This document shows positions 16,018-22,437 of a stretch of 22,437 bases of DNA, one piece after another; positions within the stretch are counted from its first letter, which is position 1, and the number at the start of each line of letters is the position of its first letter. The notes below the pieces were generated by a model. That model saw nothing but the letters and a program-made list of their open reading frames with translations. It ran no database searches and had not been told where the DNA came from. Source of the DNA: CAYMST01 sp964393115 (GTDB taxonomy: Bacteria; Bacteroidota; Bacteroidia; Cytophagales; Cyclobacteriaceae); assembly GCA_964393115.1 (NCBI GenBank), contig CAYMST010000053.1, positions 1 through 22,437 of the forward strand. Reading direction: 5' to 3'. A program made the translations under genes and the position numbers.

Positions 16018-16048
16018 GATGTGTTTCGTTAAAATTAAGCGTTCGTTA

Positions 16049-16750
16049 TTATTCAAATTGTCCAAAGCCAAAGGATGCTGTAGCTCGTGCACAATAAATC
16101 AAAACATAGGAATACGTATTTAAATTGGTTCCTGCTGGAATAGCATATGTATCTGGGCCGCTTGTACTTTTTAGTTCACCTAAATTAAGCCCTTGATCCA
16201 CTCTTGAGTCACTATTCGTAAGGTAAACAAAAAGATCAGGTCCGTTTTGAGAGGAAAAATCATCTAATAACTCTAAGGTTATCGTCCCGCCGCTAGACTC
16301 TCTTAGCGCTGCTCTACCGCTTACCCGATAGCCGTTATCACCTTGAAATGTCGCTATTCGCTCAGCAGCCACACCACTATCATCATCCATATCAGAATCC
16401 CCATTAGAACTTGTATTTATTACAGAAATGGTGATGGAATCTGTAAGCGTTTCAAATGCTACAACAATATCCGTCTCTCCAACACCATTAAACTGAGCAG
16501 AACCGTCAGAGGCGTTCGAAAAACTGGCGACTGCTGTATTTGTCGACGACCAAGTCAACCCAACTTGTTCAATAGCATTATTCTTATTGATATAATCAGC
16601 TGTAAAATCAAAGGTCGTATTCACTTCGAATTGTCTAATCCCCGTCCCAATGGTTAAGGACTCCTGATCTCGCTGCTCGTCAGGGACTATGTCTTCACCG
16701 ATACAACTTAAGAGCATGAAAACCAACAAAATGTGAATGAATTTTGACAT
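16049..16750 (-). CDS. Lipoprotein with Big2-like and DM13 domains
   Basis: An exported lipoprotein of 233 residues from ATG 16750. A signal peptide ends in lipobox LLSC (the acylated Cys is residue 16 of this frame; 26 counting from an in-frame upstream ATG at 16780). Next comes a Big2-like immunoglobulin domain (VGLTWSSTNTAVASFSN, GVGETDIVVAF), then a low-complexity Asp-rich linker (DSDMDDDSG), and a C-terminal DM13 domain (GYRVSGRAALRE, GPDLFVYLTNS, LGELKSTSGPDTYAIPAGTN, YVLIYCARATASFGFGQ). DM13 is found mostly on secreted eukaryotic and bacterial proteins. Its conserved Cys (in IYCARA) has been proposed to take part in electron transfer. That is a hypothesis about the family, not proven here. 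The next gene encodes an outer-membrane barrel, so the pair may work at the cell surface. Confidence 0.85.
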   Translation of the reverse strand: MSKFIHILLVFMLLSCIGEDIVPDEQRDQESLTIGTGIRQFEVNTTFDFTADYINKNNAIEQVGLTWSSTNTAVASFSNASDGSAQFNGVGETDIVVAFETLTDSITISVINTSSNGDSDMDDDSGVAAERIATFQGDNGYRVSGRAALRESSGGTITLELLDDFSSQNGPDLFVYLTNSDSRVDQGLNLGELKSTSGPDTYAIPAGTNLNTYSYVLIYCARATASFGFGQFE

Positions 16751-16885
16751 TACCGTGACACTTTTGTTATACTTAATCATCTGAAATACTGACAGTTAAT
16801 AACCAATTTTGACTTTAGTTAAAGATAATTAAGCTGAAACATTTTGAATACTTTTTGACCGAAAGAAGTCGTAAAGAAGACAGTT

Positions 16886-18502
16886 TTATTTTACCAAAAT
16901 CACCTGAGCGTTCGCCGTTCTGTTCATAATTGAAGCTTTCGAATGCGCCGACCTAGTTAGTAAAGTAGCCGAACGTGGATCATAAACAAATAAGGAGCTC
17001 CTTTCCTTTTCATAGTGAACTCCTTCTCCAGGCTTTAGGTAAGCAACAAGATCATTCTGTGTATTTATAATAGCTTGAATCGTATCTAATCGAATTACTT
17101 CCATATCCGATGGGTCAAAGTTGCTCAAAATTTTACCCACGTTTCCGACATAGCGAGCACCAGATAAATCAAGTGCTTGCTCCCAAGATAAGTCATTGTT
17201 CAGCCATTCTTGCCAGCCCTCCTCATCAGGAGTTATCTTCCACTGGAAGAGGCCTGCGGCTCCGTAAAACACACCCATTGTCCCACCATGCATCAAGTTA
17301 CCCCAAGCCTCTTCCATCTGCCATAAGTCCAAACCGGCCGTTCCGTTATACATTCCTTCATATGTTGGCTCGGCATTTGCAATTCCCTTGGCAGGTTTGT
17401 ATTTCCACATCCTGGCTACTTTAGAGAAGTCATGCAATCCCTTATGACCAGTTTGCGTCCATTGAAAATCCAACCAGTCAGCAGATTGATAAGAGCTATC
17501 ATAGTGCATGCATTTTGTATCCGGATAGTCCTTAGCCCATTCCGGTTCATATATCCCAAATGGATTATAATGAATACCTGTCGGCTGACCATAGCAATCC
17601 CACTTTTCCAGCATCTCCCCACTTTCTTTTACTCCGGCGTCCTGTCCGTTATTATCAGCACTCAGTAACCAAATTGCGGGTCTGCTTCCGTATCGTGCCA
17701 GTAGATACTTGCAATAGCGAACGTACTCTTCGGCCTCGATCTTCGTTCCTAGTGTGGTTAACCCTTTCCACCCATAGCCGTGAAATACGGGCTGAAATAT
17801 TGGTACGATTTCATTCTCGTGTAGAATATCCACAATCGAGTCTAAATATTGAAAATAACCTGGTTTCAGTTGGTTGATATGACCTTGGTGTAAATCTTCG
17901 AATGCTCGTTCAAATGCGTTGACCAAGTTTCGGCCTTCTGGTCCCTCGGCCTTTATATCAGGCTGGAGGCTCATGAGCAATGTTGAATTGTATCCCTGAT
18001 CATGACGTGTCTTAGCATAGTGCTCTACTTGCTCGAGCGTCGCTCTGAAGGGCATCGCCCATGCGGTTCCAGACACCATAAAGAACGGTGTGCCGTCATG
18101 AAAAACAGCATTTCTTCCTTGGCGCGACATTTTTAGAAGACCGTGTTCCTCATGATTTAGTAGCTGCCCCACACGAATACTTCCCGACCTTCCGTGTAAT
18201 CCAGAATCCCTGGTATTGTTTGATATTGATTCCCAAGTCCACTTTACACCTGGTTTTGGTGAGGCAAACCTCACCTTCCAAGTACTTCCACCATCCCAAA
18301 AAGCGAGGCGTATCAATGAATCTCCTTGATTACTAGTAAACGACACAGAGAGGTCTATATCGACATAAGGGTTTTTATATTGCGTTTTCGAATGAAAAGC
18401 CAATTCTACGGTCCTCCATGGTGAAATTACAGCCTCATGTTTACATGAAAACAAAAACAGCAAGCCTAGAAATAGACTAATACCTCCAAATATCCTATAC
18501 AT
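16886..18502 (-). CDS. Secreted glycosidase, DUF5060-DUF4038 (GH140-like)
   Basis: A 538-residue lipoprotein starting at ATG 18502, with a lipobox ending at Cys20 (LFLFSCKHE). A GTG at 18508 is an alternative start two codons longer. An N-terminal DUF5060 jelly-roll-like domain (about 28-112) shows FWDGGSTWKVRFASPKPG. A TIM-barrel DUF4038 domain follows (about 118-430): FFMVSGTAWAMPFR, MSLQPDIKAEGPEG, QPVFHGYGWKG, IWLLSADNNG and GIANAEPTYEGMYNG. The C-terminal ~85 residues (LFVYDPRSATLL) match the domain often found after DUF4038. Relatives include the GH140 apiosidase, which cleaves apiose side chains of pectin. By analogy the Asp of WLLSADNN and the Glu of ANAEPTYE are candidate acid/base and nucleophile, an inference. 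No SusCD or other polysaccharide-utilisation genes are near, so it appears to act alone. Confidence 0.85.
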   Translation of the reverse strand: MYRIFGGISLFLGLLFLFSCKHEAVISPWRTVELAFHSKTQYKNPYVDIDLSVSFTSNQGDSLIRLAFWDGGSTWKVRFASPKPGVKWTWESISNNTRDSGLHGRSGSIRVGQLLNHEEHGLLKMSRQGRNAVFHDGTPFFMVSGTAWAMPFRATLEQVEHYAKTRHDQGYNSTLLMSLQPDIKAEGPEGRNLVNAFERAFEDLHQGHINQLKPGYFQYLDSIVDILHENEIVPIFQPVFHGYGWKGLTTLGTKIEAEEYVRYCKYLLARYGSRPAIWLLSADNNGQDAGVKESGEMLEKWDCYGQPTGIHYNPFGIYEPEWAKDYPDTKCMHYDSSYQSADWLDFQWTQTGHKGLHDFSKVARMWKYKPAKGIANAEPTYEGMYNGTAGLDLWQMEEAWGNLMHGGTMGVFYGAAGLFQWKITPDEEGWQEWLNNDLSWEQALDLSGARYVGNVGKILSNFDPSDMEVIRLDTIQAIINTQNDLVAYLKPGEGVHYEKERSSLFVYDPRSATLLTRSAHSKASIMNRTANAQVILVK

Positions 18503-18556
18503 TGTCACTAATTACTTCCATAATACGCTCACTCGATCAACGATCCAAAATCGGAA

Positions 18557-18585
18557 CAAACTTACTTTTTTAGGTTTAAAACAAA
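18557..18585 (-). promoter_or_regulatory. Candidate promoter for glycosidase gene
   Basis: Minus-strand TAAGTTTG (18557-18564) matches TAnnTTTG. TTTG (18582-18585) lies 17 nt upstream. The -7 element is about 55 nt from ATG 18502. Confidence 0.6.
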
Positions 18586-18597
18586 CCAACTGGTGAG

Positions 18598-18618
18598 CTA
18601 TTGCTCAAAAAACAATAG
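18598..18618. repeat. Dyad between divergent promoters
   Basis: CTATTG (18598-18603) and CAATAG (18613-18618) form a 6-bp inverted repeat with a 9-nt loop. It lies between the two divergent candidate promoters and upstream of both -33 elements, where an activator or repressor could bind. No binding protein is known. Confidence 0.35.
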
Positions 18619-18640
18619 TCTTAAGGAGCTTTTTTTCTCG

Positions 18641-18669
18641 TTGCTTATTGGAGCATTCGGTTAAATTTG
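18641..18669 (+). promoter_or_regulatory. Candidate promoter for membrane-protein gene
   Basis: Plus-strand TTG (18641-18643), 18-nt spacer, then TAAATTTG (18662-18669), a full match to TAnnTTTG. ATG 18709 lies 39 nt further on, a normal leader length in this phylum. Confidence 0.65.
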
Positions 18670-18708
18670 TTTTTTACATCCATAACGACCGGAAGAATAC
18701 ACTAAAAC

Positions 18709-19998
18709 ATGACTTCTCAAGACTTCATCGTCACTCCAATTATTCTCTTGCTTCTTTATGGCGTTGCTTTTCTTTTCCGAGGATCAGCTACAGATAGCAT
18801 CACAAGACGGTATTTCATTCCTGCTTTGACAGTGCGTTTTGTAGGTGCTATAGCCCTAGGTATGGTTTACCAATTTTATTATGGTGGGGGTGACACTTTC
18901 AATTTCTATAACGGAGGGGCCAAGTGGATATGGAGGGCCTTTACTGATAGTCCCATCCTAGGCTTAAAAATGATATTTACCAATCATGCCAACCCTGACA
19001 TTGATCTATTTCGTTATTGGGATAACATCTGGTACAAGAGAGACGCTGCTTCCTATTTCGTAGCTAGGATAGCTGGTTTTTTTGATTTATTTACCTTCCA
19101 TACCTACTCGGCTACAGCCTGCTGTTTTGCCTTCTTTAGTTTCATCGGGTTATGGGCCATGTTCATGAGCTTTTATCGGGCCTTTCCACCAATACATCAG
19201 CGGTTGGCTATCGCTATACTGTTTGTCCCTTCAGTTTTTTTCTGGGGGAGCGGATTACTTAAGGATACTCTAACCATAGGGGCGCTTGGTTGGGCAAATT
19301 ATGCCTTGTTAAATATCTTTGAATTTCGCAGACGCATTCTTTTTAGCGTTATCATATTAATTTTTACTTCTTGGTTGATCATATCACTTAAGATTTACAT
19401 CCTTCTCAGTTTGATTGCTGCTGTATCCGTTTGGCTATTTTATCGATATACCGCTTCGATAGATAATCCTGTCATAAAAGTAATGGCAATGCCGGTACTT
19501 CTTTTAGTTGCCCTAGGAACAGGTTATTTGGCCTTAGACCAAATATCAAGCATCGATAGTCGCTATGCACTAGATAATATAGCCAAGACAGCGCAGATAA
19601 CAGCTTATGACATCCGATATGGCTGGGGGGCTCGATTGGGAACAAACTCTGGATACACACTAGGAGAGCTAGACGGGAGCTTTGGAAGTTTACTGCGAGT
19701 AGCACCGCAAGCGGTGGCTGTATCACTTTTCCGACCGTTCTTATGGGAAGTGCGTAATCCATTGATGCTGATTAGCGCTCTCGAGAGCCTGATTATCACG
19801 TTTTTAACACTGCGACTACTAATACAAGGACGTTTCAAGAGACTAACACAAGCCCCCGTGCTCATCCTTTGTTTGACATTTGCCATCATCTTTGCTTTTG
19901 CGGTAGGGGTCAGTACATATAATTTCGGAACGCTTGCTCGATACAAAATCCCGCTATTACCTTATTACTTCACTATGCTGGCGGTATTGAGGAGGTAA
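18709..19998 (+). CDS. Polytopic membrane protein, possible glycan polymerase or GT-C
   Basis: A 429-residue inner-membrane protein with about ten hydrophobic segments: roughly 5-23, 36-56, 132-155, 165-180, 187-202, 209-233, 260-278, 350-368 and 383-405. A loop with GGGDTFNFYNGGAKW (59-73) follows the second segment, and another with YDIRYGWGARLGTNSGYTLG lies late. An acidic/aromatic loop after the first TM helices, and a late periplasmic loop, recall GT-C glycosyltransferases and O-antigen-type polymerases. I do not recognise a specific family, so this is inference from architecture. The gene has its own promoter (18641-18669). The next gene is the four-repeat secreted protein after a 107-bp gap. 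No other polysaccharide genes are near. Confidence 0.7.
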   Translation: MTSQDFIVTPIILLLLYGVAFLFRGSATDSITRRYFIPALTVRFVGAIALGMVYQFYYGGGDTFNFYNGGAKWIWRAFTDSPILGLKMIFTNHANPDIDLFRYWDNIWYKRDAASYFVARIAGFFDLFTFHTYSATACCFAFFSFIGLWAMFMSFYRAFPPIHQRLAIAILFVPSVFFWGSGLLKDTLTIGALGWANYALLNIFEFRRRILFSVIILIFTSWLIISLKIYILLSLIAAVSVWLFYRYTASIDNPVIKVMAMPVLLLVALGTGYLALDQISSIDSRYALDNIAKTAQITAYDIRYGWGARLGTNSGYTLGELDGSFGSLLRVAPQAVAVSLFRPFLWEVRNPLMLISALESLIITFLTLRLLIQGRFKRLTQAPVLILCLTFAIIFAFAVGVSTYNFGTLARYKIPLLPYYFTMLAVLRR

Positions 19999-20105
19999 TA
20001 TCCATTGTCAAGTATGTTTCTTTACTGAATACCTGGCATTTAGGAAAAACACGAATACCTTTACCGTCTGAAGATAATATTTCCCTATTCTACTAATAAA
20101 AAATT

Positions 20106-22388
20106 ATGAAAACCATTGTAACTAAAGTTGTTTACATTGTTTTGTTTAGCAATGTTTCATTTTCGGTTTTTGCACAAGATGGAAACGCTCCCATCGATGC
20201 AATCCCTATTACGCTTACCAACGCTGAAAACAGTGTTGTCTTAGATCTGACAAGAGGATCTGCCATAGACTACCAAGGAAATCCAAAACCAGACGCTAGA
20301 AATCGAAACAGGTGGTTTAAGTTCACGGCGAACGAAACATTTATAAAGTTGTATTCAACAACGAATTCCAGGGTATGGGACATACAACTATATAAAAACA
20401 CTACTCCTGGTGCCACAAGCCCAACGTTAGAATCCGGATATGGAAAAGAAAACGCAAGTACATACAATGCAGCAAGAAGTAAACTGATTTTCAGAAGAAA
20501 TGACCTAATCGTTGGACAAGAATATTACGTTGAGGTTTCCACTGTATATGCGGTACCAACGATTGATCTGTTTTATACCAGTAAAATAGACCACGACTAC
20601 CCTGAGGGGGCAAAAAGCCTTAATGAAATATTAGGTGAGGAAATTAAGTTACGCTACTATTCTTATGTGGATGCTAGTGGAAACTACATTAACTCCGACA
20701 ATAAAAACATCTGGCTCAAATTCAGGATGCCGGATGACAAATCTTATATCAAAATGTACTCTGACAAGCGATTACGTCTTTGGAGAGTTCGGGTATACAA
20801 CTCAGATAGAACTACCTTAATCGATTCGGATCAAACGTCGAATTACAATGGCTCCGGATGGTGGAATATTATTTTCCGAAGCACGAACCTTACCCCTGGA
20901 GAGGAGTATTACGCAGAAATATACCTCGATCGTGAAGTCACTACGGACAGTCCATTTATGTTAAACTACTCTTTTGACTACGATAATGACTTTCCTCAGG
21001 GAGCGACTAACCTAGGGGAACTAGTTGAAAGCCAACAAACTATTGACGCTAAACTATTGTCTTACAGCGCTCCTAATGGTGATTTGGTAAACGCATTAGA
21101 CAAAAACATTTGGTACTCATTCACAGCTGGAACCTCAGGATTCATAAAAATAGAAACGAACAATGGCATTCGCCTTTGGCAAATTAAGCTATATGAAAAC
21201 CGCAGTAATTCGACAACCTTACCGCTTGAACTCAACTTAATCCAGGAAGAATCTGGACTAAACTATCGGGGAAGTGGTATCACAAATATGATATTTAGAA
21301 GTAATGGTCTTGAAGAGAACAAAGAATACTTTGTAGAAGTGTATATTGCAAGACATCCACAAAAATTGGTTCCTCCGCCTTTTGAATTAACTTTTAGTAC
21401 ACAAATTGACAATAACTATCCCAGTGGTGCTACAATTATTCCACATCAGGATGGTTTTGTTACACAAAACTTATCCAATTTCTATTTCAATACTACTACA
21501 ATAGAAGGAAATGACATTGACTGGACCGGCGATAATCATATTGACAATCCTAACATGTTTTTTAAGCTTAAAGCATTCAACGAGAAAATATTAATAGATT
21601 TTATTCCTGGAACCATTAGTCATTACAATCTAAGGTTATACGAGGAAATTGATGGAGTAATTAACCCAATTCCGGTTGCGACAAATGAATGCTTAGGCTG
21701 TAATGAACTCGAGTATGATGATCTGAGTATCTCAAGTAAAGCTTTTTATTATTTGGAAGTACAATCGGCAACTAGCAATAAAGGCACCTTTAGCTTCCGC
21801 ATCAATGGCGGATACTTCTCACATTGGTCTCAGGTGAATGAGTCGGATTTGTACTATGACAAGGGGGACGTCACTATAGGACATCCGAGTGACGACTATT
21901 CAGGAACCAACAATTTCGAAGTGAAAGGCACTAGCTCAGCACAAGCTTTTTCCCTTAAAGACCACCTCACCATCAAATCCTACGAAGACGGCAACATCCA
22001 CTTCGTGACAAATGGCTTTGTCGGTATTGGTCCTGAGGAAATGGACTTTTCTGGGAATACCAATGGCTATAAGCTAGTGGTTCCTGGTAAGATCGGTTCG
22101 CACGGAGTCAAAATCGAAAATACTTCTGCTATCCTCAACATGCCCGATTATGTATTCGAAAAGGATTATGAGCTAAAGCCGATTTCTGAAGTAGAAAGCT
22201 TTGTTGAGGAACACAAACACCTTCCTGGCGTACCTAGTGCTAGTGAGTTCCGTGAAGAAGGACTTGAAGTAGACGAGATGATCTCCAAACTGCTTGAAAA
22301 AATAGAAGAGCTGACCCTATATGTCATCCAACTCAAGAAAGAGAACCAATCCCAACAGCAAGAAATAGAAGCACTTAGAAGGAAATAA
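20106..22388 (+). CDS. Large secreted protein: four degenerate repeats, coiled-coil C-terminus
   Basis: A 760-residue exported protein with a signal peptide of 23 residues (ending VFAQDG). Residues about 27-566 contain four divergent copies of a ~130-residue module, at 27-160, 162-291, 292-432 and 434-566. Copies 2-4 begin with a D(Y/F/N)(D/Y)P-G-A signature (DHDYPEGAKS, DNDFPQGATN, DNNYPSGATI), and all have a W/F-x-x-F/L core followed by a conserved (R/L)xWx(I/V)xLY strand. They look like beta-sandwich carbohydrate- or protein-binding units, but no family is certain. Residues 570-670 form a beta-rich linker. Residues about 676-760 match the endosialidase-chaperone-like tail of Bacteroidota (MPDYVFEKDYEL, FVEEHKHLPGVPS, EMISKLLEKIEELTLYVIQL), which ends in a coiled coil. 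The protein is probably a surface or extracellular fibre. No T9SS sorting signal is seen. Confidence 0.8.
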   Translation: MKTIVTKVVYIVLFSNVSFSVFAQDGNAPIDAIPITLTNAENSVVLDLTRGSAIDYQGNPKPDARNRNRWFKFTANETFIKLYSTTNSRVWDIQLYKNTTPGATSPTLESGYGKENASTYNAARSKLIFRRNDLIVGQEYYVEVSTVYAVPTIDLFYTSKIDHDYPEGAKSLNEILGEEIKLRYYSYVDASGNYINSDNKNIWLKFRMPDDKSYIKMYSDKRLRLWRVRVYNSDRTTLIDSDQTSNYNGSGWWNIIFRSTNLTPGEEYYAEIYLDREVTTDSPFMLNYSFDYDNDFPQGATNLGELVESQQTIDAKLLSYSAPNGDLVNALDKNIWYSFTAGTSGFIKIETNNGIRLWQIKLYENRSNSTTLPLELNLIQEESGLNYRGSGITNMIFRSNGLEENKEYFVEVYIARHPQKLVPPPFELTFSTQIDNNYPSGATIIPHQDGFVTQNLSNFYFNTTTIEGNDIDWTGDNHIDNPNMFFKLKAFNEKILIDFIPGTISHYNLRLYEEIDGVINPIPVATNECLGCNELEYDDLSISSKAFYYLEVQSATSNKGTFSFRINGGYFSHWSQVNESDLYYDKGDVTIGHPSDDYSGTNNFEVKGTSSAQAFSLKDHLTIKSYEDGNIHFVTNGFVGIGPEEMDFSGNTNGYKLVVPGKIGSHGVKIENTSAILNMPDYVFEKDYELKPISEVESFVEEHKHLPGVPSASEFREEGLEVDEMISKLLEKIEELTLYVIQLKKENQSQQQEIEALRRK

Positions 22389-22401
22389 CCCTTCAAGTGC
22401 T
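22370..22401 (+). terminator. Terminator overlapping the stop codon
   Basis: The stretch AGCACTT(A)GAAGG (22370-22382) pairs with CCTTCAAGTGCT (22390-22401), a 12-bp stem with one bulged A, then TTATATTTG. The hairpin spans the TAA at 22386-22388, so it would form only after translation ends. Fair support as an intrinsic terminator, though the T run is short. Confidence 0.6.
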
Positions 22402-22437
22402 TTATATTTGCATTTCCTTAACCCACTTAACGATGAC

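Noticed and set aside
16018..16092. Upstream start of barrel protein at ATG 16092
   Set aside because: It would overlap the DM13 gene by 44 bp and place 25 polar residues before the signal peptide.

Overview
The window looks like a chromosomal segment from a Bacteroidota bacterium, most likely a marine or soil member of the Cytophagales. Three things point there. Candidate promoters fit the phylum's TTG/TTTG plus TAnnTTTG pattern (15086-15117, 18557-18585, 18641-18669). Starts mostly lack Shine-Dalgarno sequences. Several protein families are typical of the phylum: DUF4384 and caspase operons, a PGWGQ membrane protein, an endosialidase-chaperone-like C-terminus, a DM13 lipoprotein and a DUF5060/DUF4038 glycosidase. 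The species assignment is inference. I see no rRNA, tRNA, CRISPR array, transposase or phage genes.

Layout. Positions 1-2942 (minus) hold a tightly overlapping operon: a secreted DUF4384 protein, a secreted caspase-like peptidase with an intact His/Cys dyad, a membrane protein with a PGWGQ motif, and a lipoprotein cut by the window edge. An uncharacterised membrane protein (3144-3950, plus) is divergent from it. Next comes an ECF sigma factor gene (4064-4550) whose reading frame is broken near 4190, overlapping a four-helix membrane protein that may be its regulator. A ~190-bp near-palindrome that resembles a MITE (5136-5324) fills the convergent gap before acetyl-CoA synthetase.

Positions 5390-14261 are mostly housekeeping genes on the minus strand: acs, a PIN-PhoH ATPase, an AlbA_2 DNA-binding protein, a MoxR-like AAA+/VWA pair, an SDR-type epimerase and a BASS-family sodium symporter. 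Positions 14404-18502 hold a membrane fatty-acid hydroxylase-type enzyme, an outer-membrane barrel-like protein, a Big2-like plus DM13 lipoprotein, and a secreted glycosidase. Positions 18709-22388 (plus) hold a polytopic membrane protein and a large secreted protein made of four degenerate repeats with a C-terminal coiled coil.

The parts most worth a second look are the secreted caspase operon, the frameshifted sigma factor with its overlapping membrane partner, the palindromic element, the DM13 lipoprotein/barrel pair, and the four-repeat secreted protein.
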